A stretch of 64,000 nt of DNA from Phymorhynchus buccinoides (GCA_017654935.2 CM065687.1:20995331-21059330), one strand, 5' to 3'; counted from the first letter of the stretch, positions 33,445 to 45,925 are shown. Translations and numbers: made by a program. The notes: generated by a model from the letters alone, not told the origin.

Positions 33445-33944
33445 NNNNNNNNNNNNNNNNNNNNNNNNNNNNNNNNNNNNNNNNNNNNNNNNNNNNNNNN
33501 NNNNNNNNNNNNNNNNNNNNNNNNNNNNNNNNNNNNNNNNNNNNNNNNNNNNNNNNNNNNNNNNNNNNNNNNNNNNNNNNNNNNNNNNNNNNNNNNNNNN
33601 NNNNNNNNNNNNNNNNNNNNNNNNNNNNNNNNNNNNNNNNNNNNNNNNNNNNNNNNNNNNNNNNNNNNNNNNNNNNNNNNNNNNNNNNNNNNNNNNNNNN
33701 NNNNNNNNNNNNNNNNNNNNNNNNNNNNNNNNNNNNNNNNNNNNNNNNNNNNNNNNNNNNNNNNNNNNNNNNNNNNNNNNNNNNNNNNNNNNNNNNNNNN
33801 NNNNNNNNNNNNNNNNNNNNNNNNNNNNNNNNNNNNNNNNNNNNNNNNNNNNNNNNNNNNNNNNNNNNNNNNNNNNNNNNNNNNNNNNNNNNNNNNNNNN
33901 NNNNNNNNNNNNNNNNNNNNNNNNNNNNNNNNNNNNNNNNNNNN
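33445..33944. other. Assembly gap of 500 N
   Basis: Exactly 500 N, a fixed-size scaffolding gap. The order and distance of the contigs on either side are not proven by sequence. Confidence 0.99.
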
Positions 33945-36706
33945 TGTGTTGTATCCATACATAATCGTCAAAACAGACAATAAACAGTTGATGTGTTGGG
34001 GACAATTATGGTGACAATGGTGGCACTTATCTGTGGAGTAATGACAAGCACAATGCATGGGGATGTACAGGAGGTGTCACTTGGTGAGTGCGTGCATGAA
34101 ATATACAATTTGCTTTAAAAACACTGACCTGCATGTATGGCATTATGGTATGTTTTATGTTGAATTGTAAACTTACCTGTTTTACACCTGTGTGTCATCT
34201 GTCATGTCACCATAATGTGTCAACATGGTCACAAACAGCTTCACACATCAATTCCCTACACAACGGTATATAACATTCTTAGGTTCGTGTATTGTGGGTT
34301 ACTGCCGTAAGTCTCTAAATTAAGTAGCCCATTATCACATTTTTAACCCTCTATAAATCCAAGAATGAAGGGAATAGACAGATAATAGAAACACAGGAAT
34401 AAGGGAAAGTAACAGTTAGTGTAAAACCAGGAGTTAACTAGTTAACTAGTATAAACGATTTTCGCTTCCGGTAAAACAAAGTCAGTTAGCTAGTCAACTG
34501 AATTAGAAAAGCCAGTTAAGTAATTAACTGGTATTTTATCAATTCTGAACCCCATAGAAAACCACGTTCTGCTTCTTATCGGCCGCCATAATGCTTTCCA
34601 GGCATTCATGTCAGGCTGCCTTTAGGGTCAGTGTGGGTTGAATCTGAGGTCAGAGCGGTTCTGTATTTCCTAACTAGTGTAAATGCAAGGAAAACTGAAA
34701 ATCGCCAAATACAAAGTTTTTTTTTTTTTTTCCAAGCCGCATCCAGAAAGCGGTTTATATGTAAACGACCCCCTTGGCTCTAGTGTAGTTTTGGACACCC
34801 CCCCCTCTTGTATCTTAATCTCAAAGTTTGGTTAGAGTTTTTAAGTTTCATGCTATTATTTGCCCTATGCTGATCCTGGACCTAACTCTATCCCTTTCTC
34901 GAAAAAGTCATATACAGTATTTAAAACGTGTAATTGATAGAAATGTTGCAGTTGAAAACCTTGTCTGCCATGTCTACTCAAGTTGTGAAGGTTGTCAAAA
35001 AAGGCACTGATGAGAACAAGATTTTTTTTAAAAAGTCTTGAATACATTACCTGACAAACTTTTCTACAAATGTGTGCATGTGTAAGCTAATGTAGATTTT
35101 GGTTTGATTTTGTTTAGCGCCATTGCAGAAAAGAAGCAGCAGGCGGATGAAACTGAGAAGGCAGAAGAAGTTGAGGGAGCCAGGGTAACGGCCCTTGATC
35201 TGGAAGACGCGTGGGAAGCTGAGGCGAAGGAGTTCACACCGGCAGCCAGACACACTGGTACATTGTTCATTGTGCATATCATACACACACTTACACAGTA
35301 GCACTGAAAATCACTCTTCACTCAGCAGGCTTTCAGTAAACACCATACCAAACTTGTTCAAATTGACACACAGAGAGAAAGAGTCAGTCAGAGACATTGT
35401 TGGAGAAAGAAACTATTCAATGCTCAATGAGACAAGGATCATTAGATCTTTGATTCTAGGCCTAGTTGTTTTTTTACTCCTTTTAAAACTCTCAGTGTGT
35501 TGTAGCCTTTTTAGGCTCCTTCAAGTTCTGCATATCCTAACCAGAACTAGAACCAGAAGACAAATATTGTAAAACCAACTTTCATGGATACAAGAATTTC
35601 AAGTTGTGAAATATGTCTCTTAATTTTAAAATTGAAGTTTACTTACAGCAAACACTTGTAACAGTCAAAATGAGAATCTATAATAACTGAATTGCTTAGC
35701 AACCATAATCTGGTTTTGTTTGTTTCTGGTTTTCAGAGTATGATGAGAGCAATAACAGCCAGTCACCCAATCGTAAGCTGGACCAGCCATTATATTTACT
35801 GGTGAAACAGACGTTGGGCGAAAAAAGTCATTGGATATTTCCTCAGGGTCCGCGGCAGGAAGGGGAGTCCATGAGACAGGTACAGATATGCTCTCAACGA
35901 GCTGGAGAACATATAAATGAAATTGCTTGTATTGTTATGAAACTCGGCATCTTGATGGTTGGTGGTTTGTGTAGAACAAAATAGAAAGTTGAGGGTTTTT
36001 TCCCTCATGCATTGATTGACTTTCTCTAAAGTTGATTTTCCTTGGAATGTCTGAGAAACCGTTGGATCAGAGAAGATTCTCCCACCTGAATTCAACATGA
36101 CTCGTGCATCCTACTAAGCACTTCGCTACTGTTTAACTCAAAACAGCAGCTTTGATTTTTTTTTTAAATTGACCAGTTGGATAAATTCAAAGCATCGTCT
36201 ATTTTTAAATTGCTACAAGTCATTATAGCTTTGCTTGTAGTTGTATAAATGGTTCGGTTTTGCCATATATATCCTTGACAAAAGATTGGCTTTAGAAATG
36301 TCAGGTTTCATCAGCATGACATTCCAAAAGTAAGTAAGTTTGTGTACATGATTTTGTATCAGTTAACAGAGTCTTGGTGTGTGCGTACGTGTGTGTTTTC
36401 TCTTCTCTTTTTTTACTGCATTTTACTCTTCTTTTTTTTCAGCTGCATTTTGCTTCTTTTTTTCCAACAATATAAGATTAACATAACTACTAATTAATGT
36501 TTTGTTGCATCGCCACTCATCCAACCCACGGGATGGGGTTGCTTTTTTTCAGGCTGCAGAGCGAGCTCTTCGCTCGCAGTGTGGTGAGGGAACTAAGGCA
36601 GAGTTTCTGGGCAACGCTCCTTGTGGCTTCCACCAGTACACCTTCCCCGAGTCAGCGAACATCGGTGCAGGAGCCAAGGTGGGTACAATAGGAATTGTTC
36701 GGAAAT

Positions 36707-36929
36707 AATGGGAGACTTAGTGGTATTTTTTTCACGCCAGATGGCGTGACACTCGAGAGGGGCTTATCACGCTATATTCTTAGTTGGGCGTAGTGAGAGA
36801 GAGAGAGGGGTTGGACTCCTCTCTATCTCTCGCTCTCTCTTTATTCCCAACTAAGAATATAGAGGGGATTAGCCCCAGCTCGAGTGTCAGGCCACCTGGC
36901 GGACAAAAATCCCAGCTAAGTCTCTCATT
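36707..36929. repeat. Foldback MITE, left-arm copy
   Basis: AATGGGAGACTTAGTGGTAT at the left is mirrored by CTAAGTCTCTCATT at the right. CACTCGAG and the GAATATAG/CTATATTC blocks pair internally around a GA/CT loop. It starts 29 bases after the exon 5 splice donor. Confidence 0.85.
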
Positions 36930-37611
36930 AAGGGGAGTAATTTGATGGTAATGTGAGTGGGAGTGATCTCGCCTAATTCAGTCGGTCCAACAGGGGAAGT
37001 TACTCTACCTTCAGGTAAATCCCCAGCCCTCGCTTCGTGTGTTTGAGGAGACACACAGCATGGAGAACGCAATGCATCATTCTAAATTTGATGTAATTTA
37101 TATTTTACGTCACAGTATGCAAGTTCTATCACTTTATAGCAACTGGCCACCCCTTATTTTTCTAAAAAGAAATGTTTGCAAGTCGCTGACTCGCATCCTG
37201 CGGTTTCAAGCTTCGACGCCATGGTTGCCGTGGTTTTGACAGAGTAAGTCGAGGTAATCAGCTCTAATTTCCACGAAATGCTCTCCCCTAGCTTTTTTTT
37301 CTTCCGAAAATCGTCTATTAAACCGTGCAATGTATGAAACTGTCCGGGCAAAAAGCTTGTGAAATGCTTCCCAGAATCACTTTTCTTCTTCTTCTTTTTC
37401 TCTGAGGTTTTATTTCCTAAAACTGATGTGTCCCATTGAGTAGCATGATGTAATTTGTCGCCCAAAGAGCATTTTGTCTTTTCAGGCAATGTCTGATTAA
37501 ATCGAGCACAGAAAGGCTTCAAATTTTGCGCAGTGTTTTATCGTCTAATGCTGATATGAAACAATATTTGTCACACACAAAAAAAGAAACAAAAAAAAAA
37601 ATAAAAATCAA

Positions 37612-38068
37612 AAAAAGAGAGAGATCAGTTTATCAATGTGTTGTTGTGTAAAGTAAAGAGAGAGATCAGTTTTATCAATGTGTTGTGTGTAAAGTAAAGA
37701 GAGAGATCAGTTTATCAATGTGTTGTGTAAAGTAAAGAGAGAGATCAGTTTATCAATGTGTTGTGTGTAAAGTAAAGAGAGAGAGTGTTTTATCAATGTG
37801 TTGTGTAAAGTAAAGAGAGAGATCAGTTTATCAATGTGTTTGTGTAAAGTAAAGAGAGAGATCAGTTTATCAATGTGTTTGTGTAAAGTAAAGAGAGAGA
37901 TCAGTTTATCAATGTGTTGTGTGTAAAGTAAAGAGAGAGATCAGTTTATCAATGTGTTGTGTAAAGTAAAGAGAGAGAGAACAGTTTATAAATGTGTTTT
38001 GTGTAAAGTAAAGTGAGAGATCAGTTTATCAATGTGGTTTGTTGTAAAGTAAAGAGAGAGATCAGTTT
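37612..38068. repeat. Tandem array, unit about 37 bp (left arm)
   Basis: Unit: AGAGAGATCAGTTTATCAAT plus GTGTTGTGTAAAGTAA, about 12 copies. The mirror array is 52161-52610. Confidence 0.93.
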
Positions 38069-38405
38069 AAAAAACACACCAAAAAACCCCAATAATGCTG
38101 ATATGACGTGTCTCATTGAGTAACAGGATAGAATTTGTGGTGAGTTAGAATATCACCCAAAGAGCATTTTAGTACTTAGAGCAAATACAACAGGGAGCTT
38201 TAAATAATTTAGCATCCTCCGAAGTCGGAGTGTGGCTGCCCACAACGTGACGGGGTAATCAAAAACGGTCACACACGTAATGTTCTCATCCCTAGTTGGT
38301 GCATTTGTACCATAGTGTTCAAGTGCTTCCGCTGTTGATCATTATGATCCCTGGAGTCTTTTAGCCAGAGTAAGACAACAAAAAATAATTTAGCAAAATT
38401 TGCTA

Positions 38406-38991
38406 CAGTGGAAGCTCCCTTATAAGACCTTCAAAAATCATCCAAAATGAGGTCTTATAAGGGAGGTAATTTGTAATACTTACAAAGAAGGGCAATGTCT
38501 CAGAGAAGTAGGTCTGTCAACCTGCTGATATGTCATCCCAAACGGTGTGTGTGATTGCGTGTGTGTAGGTGAGTGCATGCGTGTGTGTGTGTGTGTGAGT
38601 GAGAAGGCGCGAGAGAGAGTGGAGGGTGTGTTTTGCTGTTGTTTTTTAGGGGGGGAGACAGCGCGGGGTGAGGGAGGGGGGAGGGGAAGGGGGTGGTGAG
38701 AGAGTGGAGGGGCTGGGGGTATATGTTCCCCGCATGTATTTAATTTTAATGTTTTCTAATGATATCTTGTTCTTACGATGTCAAAGTTCTTTTTTTTTTT
38801 TATGTTTTAATCTTGTATGTCTCCTTTCTCTTCTTTCTTAAACCTGTTGGTTTTTATCTTTGTAATGGCGCCTGGAGCCTCGCGAGGGACAGGCGTCACT
38901 TTTTTAAAATGAATTAAATTATTATTATTATTATTATTATTATGTGGGAGGGAGTCTTATAATGGGAGGTCTTATAAGGGAGGTTCCACTG
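38406..38991. repeat. MITE, CAGTGGAACC family, copy 3, split by an insertion
   Basis: The outer ends match the family (TA at 38404-38405 and 38992-38993). Between about 38515 and 38943 it is interrupted by a retroelement-like sequence that ends GAATTAAATTATTATTATT, suggesting a later insertion with a microsatellite tail. Confidence 0.85.
38515..38943 (+). mobile_element. Retroelement 3' end nested in a MITE
   Basis: It has a TG-rich start, a conserved GGCGCCTGGAGCCTCGCGAG block and an (ATT)n tail. No coding sequence. The mirror copy is near 51300-51720. It resembles the 3' end of a non-LTR element or SINE (inference). Confidence 0.6.
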
Positions 38992-38993
38992 TA

Positions 38994-39126
38994 CCATGTT
39001 TTTCTGACTATAATGCGCACTTGATTTGTTTCCTCTAATACTTTCTTACTAAATGACCTCATATTGTAAGGCGCAGGTGTCTCAGTCTGGGATAAAAAGT
39101 ATTGCATTATAGTCTATAAAATACGG
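38994..39126. repeat. MITE, TACC…GGTA family (short form)
   Basis: CCATGTTTTTCTGACTATAA and, inverted from the other end, CCGTATTTTATAGACTATAA form the termini, flanked by TA. It shares the TA at 38992-38993 with the preceding MITE. Confidence 0.8.
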
Positions 39127-39312
39127 TACTTTGCAACTTTCTGCTTGTCAGCCTGTCTGTCTGATGGAATAGATATTGTTACACAGGAGGTAACTGATAT
39201 TCTTGATAACTAGTAGGCTAAAATGTGTGATCCCTTCTCCAGGGTACATCCCCACTCTCTCTTCGTCTTAGCCAACAGGACTTCAGCTGCCATTCAGGAC
39301 AGTTGGCATTGG

Positions 39313-39953
39313 CAGACCTGCCTACTTGGAATTTTCCCAATCAGTAGCCCAGCCATCAATTTTCAGTAGCATGGCAAATTTTTCCGTAGCATCCACAAAC
39401 AACGGCAATCACACTGCTTAATATGTTTCGCCGATTGAACGTGTTGACGGCAATCGTCTCTACCGCCATGATTCACAGAGAAGTCCGCATGGCAGAGGTT
39501 GCACTGCAGCGAGCATGGTTCGCACCGAGTCAACTTCTGACGATGCAAGGCCACTCCTCCGTGTAAGCTATTTTAAAAACTTGTGCGGCAGGCCGATGTT
39601 TTTTCTTAGAACAAGATGGTGTGCCAGATGATTTTCGTTTTCTGGTTTGGGTTCGTTTTTCTTCGTTTGAAACATCTCCAGAATCGCTACTGCTGCTGGA
39701 GTCCGCAATTTTTTTCAGAGAAAGTAATAAGAACGCATGCGCAGTCACTTTGATAAAAACGTAAGTGACTAGGTTATCGCGCGTGACACGGTGTCTGCTC
39801 TTAGAAACAGACAAAACCGGGAACGGCATAAGCAAAAATAAAATGCGGCGGCAATTTGTTTTTTCCGTAGCAACGTTAAGGTTTCCGTAGCTCCGTAGCA
39901 AAGCTTTATTTTTCGTAGCTGCTACGGCCAAATCGTAGCAGTAGGCAGGTCTG
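39313..39953 (-). mobile_element. DNA transposon fragment with zinc-finger ORF, left-arm copy
   Basis: The inverted termini CAGACCTGCCTACT are flanked by a 6-bp duplication CATTGG (39307-39312, 39954-39959). The minus strand encodes a Ser-rich, Lys/Arg-rich N-terminus and, after a frameshift, a BED-like finger (CNLC…HVQSAKH). The ATG present in the right-arm copy is TTG here. No transposase catalytic core is present. Confidence 0.8.
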
Positions 39954-40296
39954 CATTGGGGATAGACCCCCCAACGGGGGCCTGGGCGGCCCCTGGACCC
40001 ATTGTCCCACACCCCCCCCCCACCCCCCTGCCTTGCCTGTTTTTGGATTTTCTCCAGTTGCATCCATGCTCTTATCATATTGCTTTCACTTTTATTTTAT
40101 TTTATTTTTTTTAAATTTTGTGCAGGTGTTCTTCTTCAAGGCCTGGTACAAGGGTGGAGAGGTGGCACCGTCCAGCACCAGCGGCACCACAGACTACATG
40201 TGGGTGTCCAGGGACCAGCTGCTCCAGTTCTGCAGCAAGGCCTACCTCAAAAGCGTCAAACAGTTCCTGGTCAACTTGTGATGATGAACGCAGTGC

Positions 40297-40731
40297 TACC
40301 GTAAAATGCGGACTATAAGCCGCTACTTTTTTCCCTCAACTTTAACGCCCCTCAACTTTAGCCATGCGGCCCTCGTATAGACTGATGCGGCTTATCTGTG
40401 GATTTGTTTTCCATTCTACATTTATCAGTATGATTAAATCTGTTTCTGGCCACATTCTTCAGCCTATTTTGCTTCTTAGCTTCTTTAGACTCAAAACTGG
40501 TTTTGGTAATAAAAATCAATAGATTCAAATCTCATGATTAAAGTGTCTGAGAACATTAAATACACATGTTCTGATAGGAGAATTTGTATATTTGTGTTGG
40601 TTTGTGCACATACAATTTTCTCTGCGGCTTATAAACTGGTGCGGCTTATATGTGAATAAAACCTAATATTTTGTCAATTTAAGGGATGCGGCTTATATAC
40701 AGGTGCGTCTTATAGTCCAGTTTTTACGGTA
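40297..40731. repeat. MITE, TACCGTAAAA family, downstream of MRPL46 copy
   Basis: It starts TACCGTAAAATGCGGACTAT 16 bases after the stop codon and ends with the inverted TATAGTCCAGTTTTTACGGT A. It contains AATAAA at 40655-40660 in gene orientation, a possible polyadenylation signal. Confidence 0.85.
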
Positions 40732-41330
40732 GTTGGCGAGGAAAATGTATCCTCGACTGTCTTTGAAGACAACAGAGGACTGACAAGTGGACTTCAGTCT
40801 TTGAAGACGAGAACATTGTAACAATGACAGTGTGTGAGTTTCTCTCAGTTTATGAAGCCTTCGTCATCATGTCAAAACAGTTTGTTGTCAGTTTGTGATG
40901 ATGGACAGAGTGTTATTTGAGGGGATTGTAAACTCGACTCGTGTCAGCGAAGATGAGTGGAATATGACAGTGACAGTGTGTGTGTGTGCGTGTGCGTGTT
41001 TCTCAGTGAATGAAGCCTGCATGAACTGTGTCAAAGAGTCTGTCAATTTGTGATGATGGACAGTGTTATTTGAGGGGATTGTAAACTTGACTTTATGAAG
41101 GTGAAAGAATTGTGACAGTGACAGTGTGCGAGTGTATTAGTATGCGAAACCTGCATCAACTGTGTTAAAGAGTTCATTGTCGACTCATGATGTTGAACAA
41201 AGCGTTATTTGAGAAGATTGTAAACTCGACTTGTGTCTATAAAAATGAGTGTAAAAAGTGGCTGTGTGATTTTATGAAGCGTGCCGTAAAATGCTAATGA
41301 GTTCTTAGTTATATGTCAATTTGTGATCTG

Positions 41331-41520
41331 AATAGTTTTAGGAAGAGTTAAAAATTGCAAAGTGTGTTAACATGTGAGGAATGTGTGTGGCATAGTTTTA
41401 GGAAGAGTTAAAAATTGCAAAGTGTGTTAACATGTGAGGAATGTGTGTGGCATAGTTTTACTTTTAGGAAGAGTTAAAAATTGCAAAGTGTGTTGACATG
41501 TGAGGAATGTGTGTGGCAGT
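41331..41520. repeat. Three-copy tandem repeat, about 60 bp (left arm)
   Basis: CATAGTTTTAGGAAGAGTTA and AAATTGCAAAGTGTGTTAAC occur three times. The mirror is at about 48771-48955. Confidence 0.93.
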
Positions 41521-41704
41521 GTGATAAACAACACTCAAAACGAGTGTTTACAAAAGTGCTTTAGATAAAAGAAAATAAATGAAATAAACAATTGTAATGG
41601 AAAATGAAAGATAACGATCTCTGCTTGTGATGTTTTTAGGTGTGTATGTGCATGCATGAAAGACTTGAGAGTTTTAAAGCAAGCATGGTGTGGTATGAAA
41701 GGCG

Positions 41705-42606
41705 CTGATCTGTGTATGTTGTGTGTTTGATGCGTGTCTGTGCCTGTATAACTTGAAAGTCATTATGTGTTTGATGCGTGTCTGTGCCTGCATAACTTGA
41801 AAGTCATTATGTGTTTGATGCGTGTCTGTGCCTGTATAACTTGAAAGTCATTATGTGTTTGATGCGTGTCTGTGCCTGCATAACTTGAAAGTCATTATGT
41901 GTTTGATGCGTGTCTGTGCCTGTATAACTTGAAAGTCATTATGTGTTTGATGCGTGTCTGTGCCTGTATAACTTGAAAGTCATGTGTTTGAATTTGATGC
42001 GTGTCTGTGCCTGTATAACTTGAAAGTCATTATGTGTTTGAATTTGATGCGTGTCTGTGCCTGTATAACTTAAAAGTCATTATGTGTTTGATGCGTGTCT
42101 GTGCCTGCATAACTTGAAAGTCATTATGTGTTTGATGCGTGTCTGTGCCTGTATAACTTGAAAGTCATTATGTGTTTGAATTTGATGCGTGTCTGTGCCT
42201 GTATAACTTGAAAGTCATTGTGTGTTTGATGCGTGTCTGTGCCTGTATAACTTGAAAGTCATTATGTGTTTGATGCGTGTCTGTGCCTGTATAACTTAAA
42301 GTCATTATGTGTTTGGTGCGTGTCTGTGCCTGTATAACTTGAAAGTCATTATGTGTTTGGTGCGTGTCTGTGCCTGTATAACTTGAAAGTCACTATGTGT
42401 TTGGTGCGTGTCTGTGCCTGTATAACTTGAAAGTCAGTATGTGTTTGGTGCGTGTCTGTGCCTGTATAACTTGAAAGTCATTATGTGTTTGGTGCGTGTC
42501 TGTGCCTGTATAACTTGAAAGTCATTATGTGTTTGGTGCGTGTCTGTGCCTGTATAACTTGAAAGTCAGTATGTGTTTGGTGCGTGTCTGTGCCTGTATA
42601 ACTAAG
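41705..42606. repeat. Tandem array, unit about 43 bp (left arm)
   Basis: Unit: GTGTTTGATGCGTGTCTGTG plus CCTGTATAACTTGAAAGTCATTAT (split here only for length), about 20 copies, some with an extra AATTTG. The mirror is 47688-48560. Confidence 0.93.
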
Positions 42607-43147
42607 TTGAAAGTCAGAGAGAAAGCTTAAAGGCATAACAACTGATCCCAGGGATCAGGTCTCGCTAGTCAGAAAAGTTCCGCCTCGCAGTGGCTCGCAC
42701 AACGGGGAAAAAAGAAGGGTTCAACTGTGAGCAGCAATTCAAATGATAGCGTGCGTCTCTCACGAAAGCTTTATCTATGCCGGCCGTGGCTTTAATCAAG
42801 GGTATGGACTTTTTGTGAATGAGAGAGAGAGAGAGGGAGTTGTAATAGTTTTGCATTTATTCGTTATCATTGATCAGCAAAGTCTGATGTGTATGTGTCT
42901 GAGAGCCCACAACACATTCAAATCCAAACTAGTGTTGGTAGGCAAATTGGTCATTTGTAACGAGAACTATTCCTCATCTGATTCAGACAAAATTATCAAT
43001 TTGCTAAAATGACGTAAAGATATATATAAGAACCAAAAGGTGAAACATGAATTCCAGCAGTTTATTAGAACAGAAACTCCAACCACACAGAATTCAATCA
43101 CAGTTTATTAAAACAACCACTTGAAACAAAAAATTTACATTTCACCA

Positions 43148-43223
43148 GCCGCCATGGCGTAGTGGTTAGCGTCGCGGACTACTGGCTTGGTGAGGTCACG
43201 GGTTCGAATCCCATCAGAGGCGA
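43148..43223 (+). repeat. tRNA-derived SINE head (type B), left arm
   Basis: A box TGGCGTAGTGG (43155-43165) and B box GGTTCGAATCC (43201-43211) are spaced as in a tRNA. The 3' part continues to about 43400 without a clear tail. The ends can pair, but the body does not make a convincing functional tRNA. Confidence 0.8.
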
Positions 43224-43399
43224 GGGGTTTTTTCGGTCCTGGACCGACTCCAGTGAGGGCTATGGGCTCAATGGGAAGACTGAAAACACACAACTGAGCT
43301 TCATCCACTTGACGGATGCCATTCTCAGAGTGTTGCTCTAATTTCAATACCAACACTACAGGTGTCTGTAGTTCTCAGGCCTGGTTAACGCCGGGATAT

Positions 43400-44360
43400 C
43401 ATTATGAAAGGAAGCGTAGAATACAGCCCCATCATGCAGTCTTGGACGGATACGGAACTCCATAGCAGCATCATTATTGTCATCCGCCTCACTTCCATCA
43501 ATCATTTAAGAACAAAAAAAAATGTCTCAAATTCTGTGGCTTTGCATGCCCTGCTCTCATGGTGACCTCAGTTTCGGTTTCCAATCCAGTCTATGCCTTG
43601 GTGCGTTCGGGTCAAAGTCATGGGGATCAGTGTGTTCTGGGGAGCTGTCGATGGACGGACGTGGTGGCGCCCTCGGAGGAGGACCTCACTCACGCAGGCT
43701 CCGCGACTAAGAGAATCGTGTCGTCAGTAGGGGGCTTAGTAGGTGGTGTCCTGAACAGGCTCCACTGAAACTCCACCGAAGTGACTCAGCAGAAGTGCAG
43801 TGTCTCCTCGGTTGGTTGCCTCATGATGGCCTAACATAGATTCGCTCCTCTTGGACTGCTGGTCTCGGATTCTGCGACCTGAACAAGCTGGGGTGTGGCT
43901 GAGAATTGGGATTCAGAATGAGCGGCGTGGGAGCAATGCCACTGTAATGGCCCAGAAGATGGGCGACAGCAAAAAAACCCACAAAAAACAACATTTCAAC
44001 ACATTCACTTAATTCAATGAATTAAAACACTTGAAAACAGAGTAATTCTTCCAAACTTTTGTCTCTTTTCAGTTCAATTTTTCATCTGTCATAACGATTC
44101 GTACTAAAAAAACAACCCAAATACAACATAACCCCTGATGCAGACTGGGTATCACTCTCACTCAAGCAGCCGTCATATTTCATACTTCTTCATCAGGGCA
44201 TCTATATCACACTCAGCATGGTCTCCTCTCCTCTTCAAGAATTTGAAGATTTCTCTGATGCCTGCAAATAAACCGACAAAGAAAAGAGACGATCAAAAGT
44301 TAACATCTTTTTTGACGACTTCCATTCAACCAACATGATAATTTTGCTGTCCGCGTAGCC
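43400..44360. other. Non-coding arm sequence
   Basis: No exon was recognised. The short open frames here (for example 43522-43710) are mirrored but shifted in the other arm (46571-46876), so coding is not supported. Confidence 0.4.
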
Positions 44361-44364
44361 TTTA

Positions 44365-44630
44365 TTTCACCTTATAACACATGAAGATGATGATGTAGGT
44401 TCCTTTATTTCACCTTATAACACATGAAGATGATGATGTAGGTTCCTTTATTTCACTTTATAACACATGAAGATGATGATGTAGGTTCCTTTATTTCACC
44501 TTATAACACATGAAGATGATGATGTAGGTTCCTTTATTTCACTTTATAACACATGAAGATGATGATGTAGGTTCCTTTATTTCACCTTATAACACATGAA
44601 GATGATGATGTAGGTTCCTTTATTTCACTC
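44365..44630. repeat. Tandem array, unit about 44 bp (left arm)
   Basis: Unit: CCTTTATTTCACCTTATAAC plus ACATGAAGATGATGATGTAGGTT (split for length), about 6 copies. The mirror is 45653-45925. Confidence 0.93.
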
Positions 44631-45048
44631 GCATCAGCCTTCTCTTAATAGTTCTCAGCCTCTAATATAAACGTAATCTTATACATTTCTATTAAAACAA
44701 GTATATAACAATACAAGAAGTATATAATGCATAATAATGTAGAGATTAGTGACAAAAGCATAAGAACAGCTTTTGCTCGGATTGACATAATTAATTTACA
44801 AACTACCCCTGACAAACATTGTACAAGATTTTGGAACTTGTCTATTGAAAATTTACTCGTGGACTCGGGGTTCATAAAAAAAAATTGTTTTTTGTTCAGA
44901 TCAGTTTTGTTTTGTCCTATGGGACCACCTCATGGGAAACAATGCGGGGCGTAGTTCCCCAATCCTGCAGTGGCCCATAGGGGAACAGAGGGAATGAACA
45001 CTTGATTATTTTGATGTACAATTTTCTAATCATGCAGTATGATCTCTA

Positions 45049-45084
<36 letters not shown>

Positions 45085-45121
45085 AAGATTTGTTTTCATG
45101 TATGAAAAGCATGCAACGCTC

Positions 45122-45166
45122 CCCACGGCGGGCTTCCACCTATCATGGTGGGGGGGGGGGGGGGGC
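45122..45166. other. Spacer at the palindrome centre
   Basis: About 45 bases including a run of G (45152-45166). GCAACGC before it and GCGTTGC after it are the innermost paired bases of the arms. Confidence 0.85.
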
Positions 45167-45652
45167 GTTGCATGCTTTTTCATACATGAAAACAAATCTT
45201 TTTGAGAGAGAGAGAGGGAGAGAGAGAGAGAGAAACTAGGATCATACTGCATGATTAGAAAATTGTACATCAAAATAATCAAGTGTTCATTCCCTCTGTT
45301 CCCCTATGGGCCACTGCAGGATTGGGGAACTACGCCCCGCATTGTTTCCCATGAGGTGGTCCCATAGGACAAAACAAAACTGATCTGAACAAAAAACAAT
45401 TTTTTTTTATGAACCCCGAGTCCACGAGTAAATTTTCAATAGACAAGTTCCAAAATCTTGTACAATGTTTGTCAGGGGTAGTTTGTAAATTAATTATGTC
45501 AATCCGAGCAAAAGCTGTTCTTATGCTTTTGTCACTAATCTCTACATTATTATGCATTATATACTTCTTGTATTGTTATATACTTGTTTTAATAGAAATG
45601 TATAAGATTACGTTTATATTAGAGGCTGAGAACTATTAAGAGAAGGCTGATG

Positions 45653-45925
45653 CGAGTGAAATAAAGGAACCTACATCATCATCTTCATGTGTTATAAAGT
45701 GAAATAAAGGAACCTACATCATCATCTTCATGTGTTATAAAGTGAAATAAAGGAACCTACATCATCATCTTCATGTGTTATAAGGTGAAATAAAGGAACC
45801 TACATCATCATCTTCATGTGTTATAAAGTGAAATAAAGGAACCTACATCATCATCTTCATGTGTTATAAAGTGAAATAAAGGAACCTACATCATCATCTT
45901 CATGTGTTATAAGGTGAAATAAAGG
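45653..45925. repeat. Tandem array, unit about 44 bp (right arm)
   Basis: Mirror of 44365-44630. The order of the two unit variants (CTTTATAAC against CCTTATAAC) differs between arms. Confidence 0.9.

Larger units (their letters stand above)
35118..40281 (+). pseudogene. MRPL46: Partial inverted copy of MRPL46 (exons 3-6 only)
   Basis: Mirror copy of the right-arm exons, each with intact splice sites and the same encoded residues: 35118-35257 (AIAEKKQQADETEKAEEVEG onward), 35737-35879 (YDESNNSQSPNRKLD onward), 36553-36678 (AAERALRSQCGEG onward) and 40126-40281 (VFFFKAWYKGGE to the stop). Exons 1 and 2, which hold the start codon and targeting peptide, are missing because the contig begins at 33945. 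It is therefore either an unfinished second copy, a truncated duplicate without a promoter, or the other haplotype wrongly joined head to head. No disabling mutation is seen in the four exons. Confidence 0.9.
33945..45121. repeat. Left arm of an 11-kb inverted repeat
   Basis: From the first base after the gap to the spacer at 45122-45166, this arm is the reverse complement of 45167-56229. It shares the MRPL46 exons, the zinc-finger transposon, the MITEs, the SINE and four tandem arrays in mirror order. Exons look identical. Introns differ by substitutions and by repeat copy number, most strongly at 34600-34800 against 55390-55600. Confidence 0.97.

Noticed and set aside
37612..38068. CRISPR-like regular repeats
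   Set aside because: Units are directly adjacent without unique spacers, in animal DNA; this is a tandem array.
41705..42606. CRISPR-like regular repeats
   Set aside because: Same reason: a minisatellite with no variable spacers.
43148..43223. Possible functional tRNA gene
   Set aside because: Boxes are good, but the cloverleaf body is weak and the sequence continues as a SINE.
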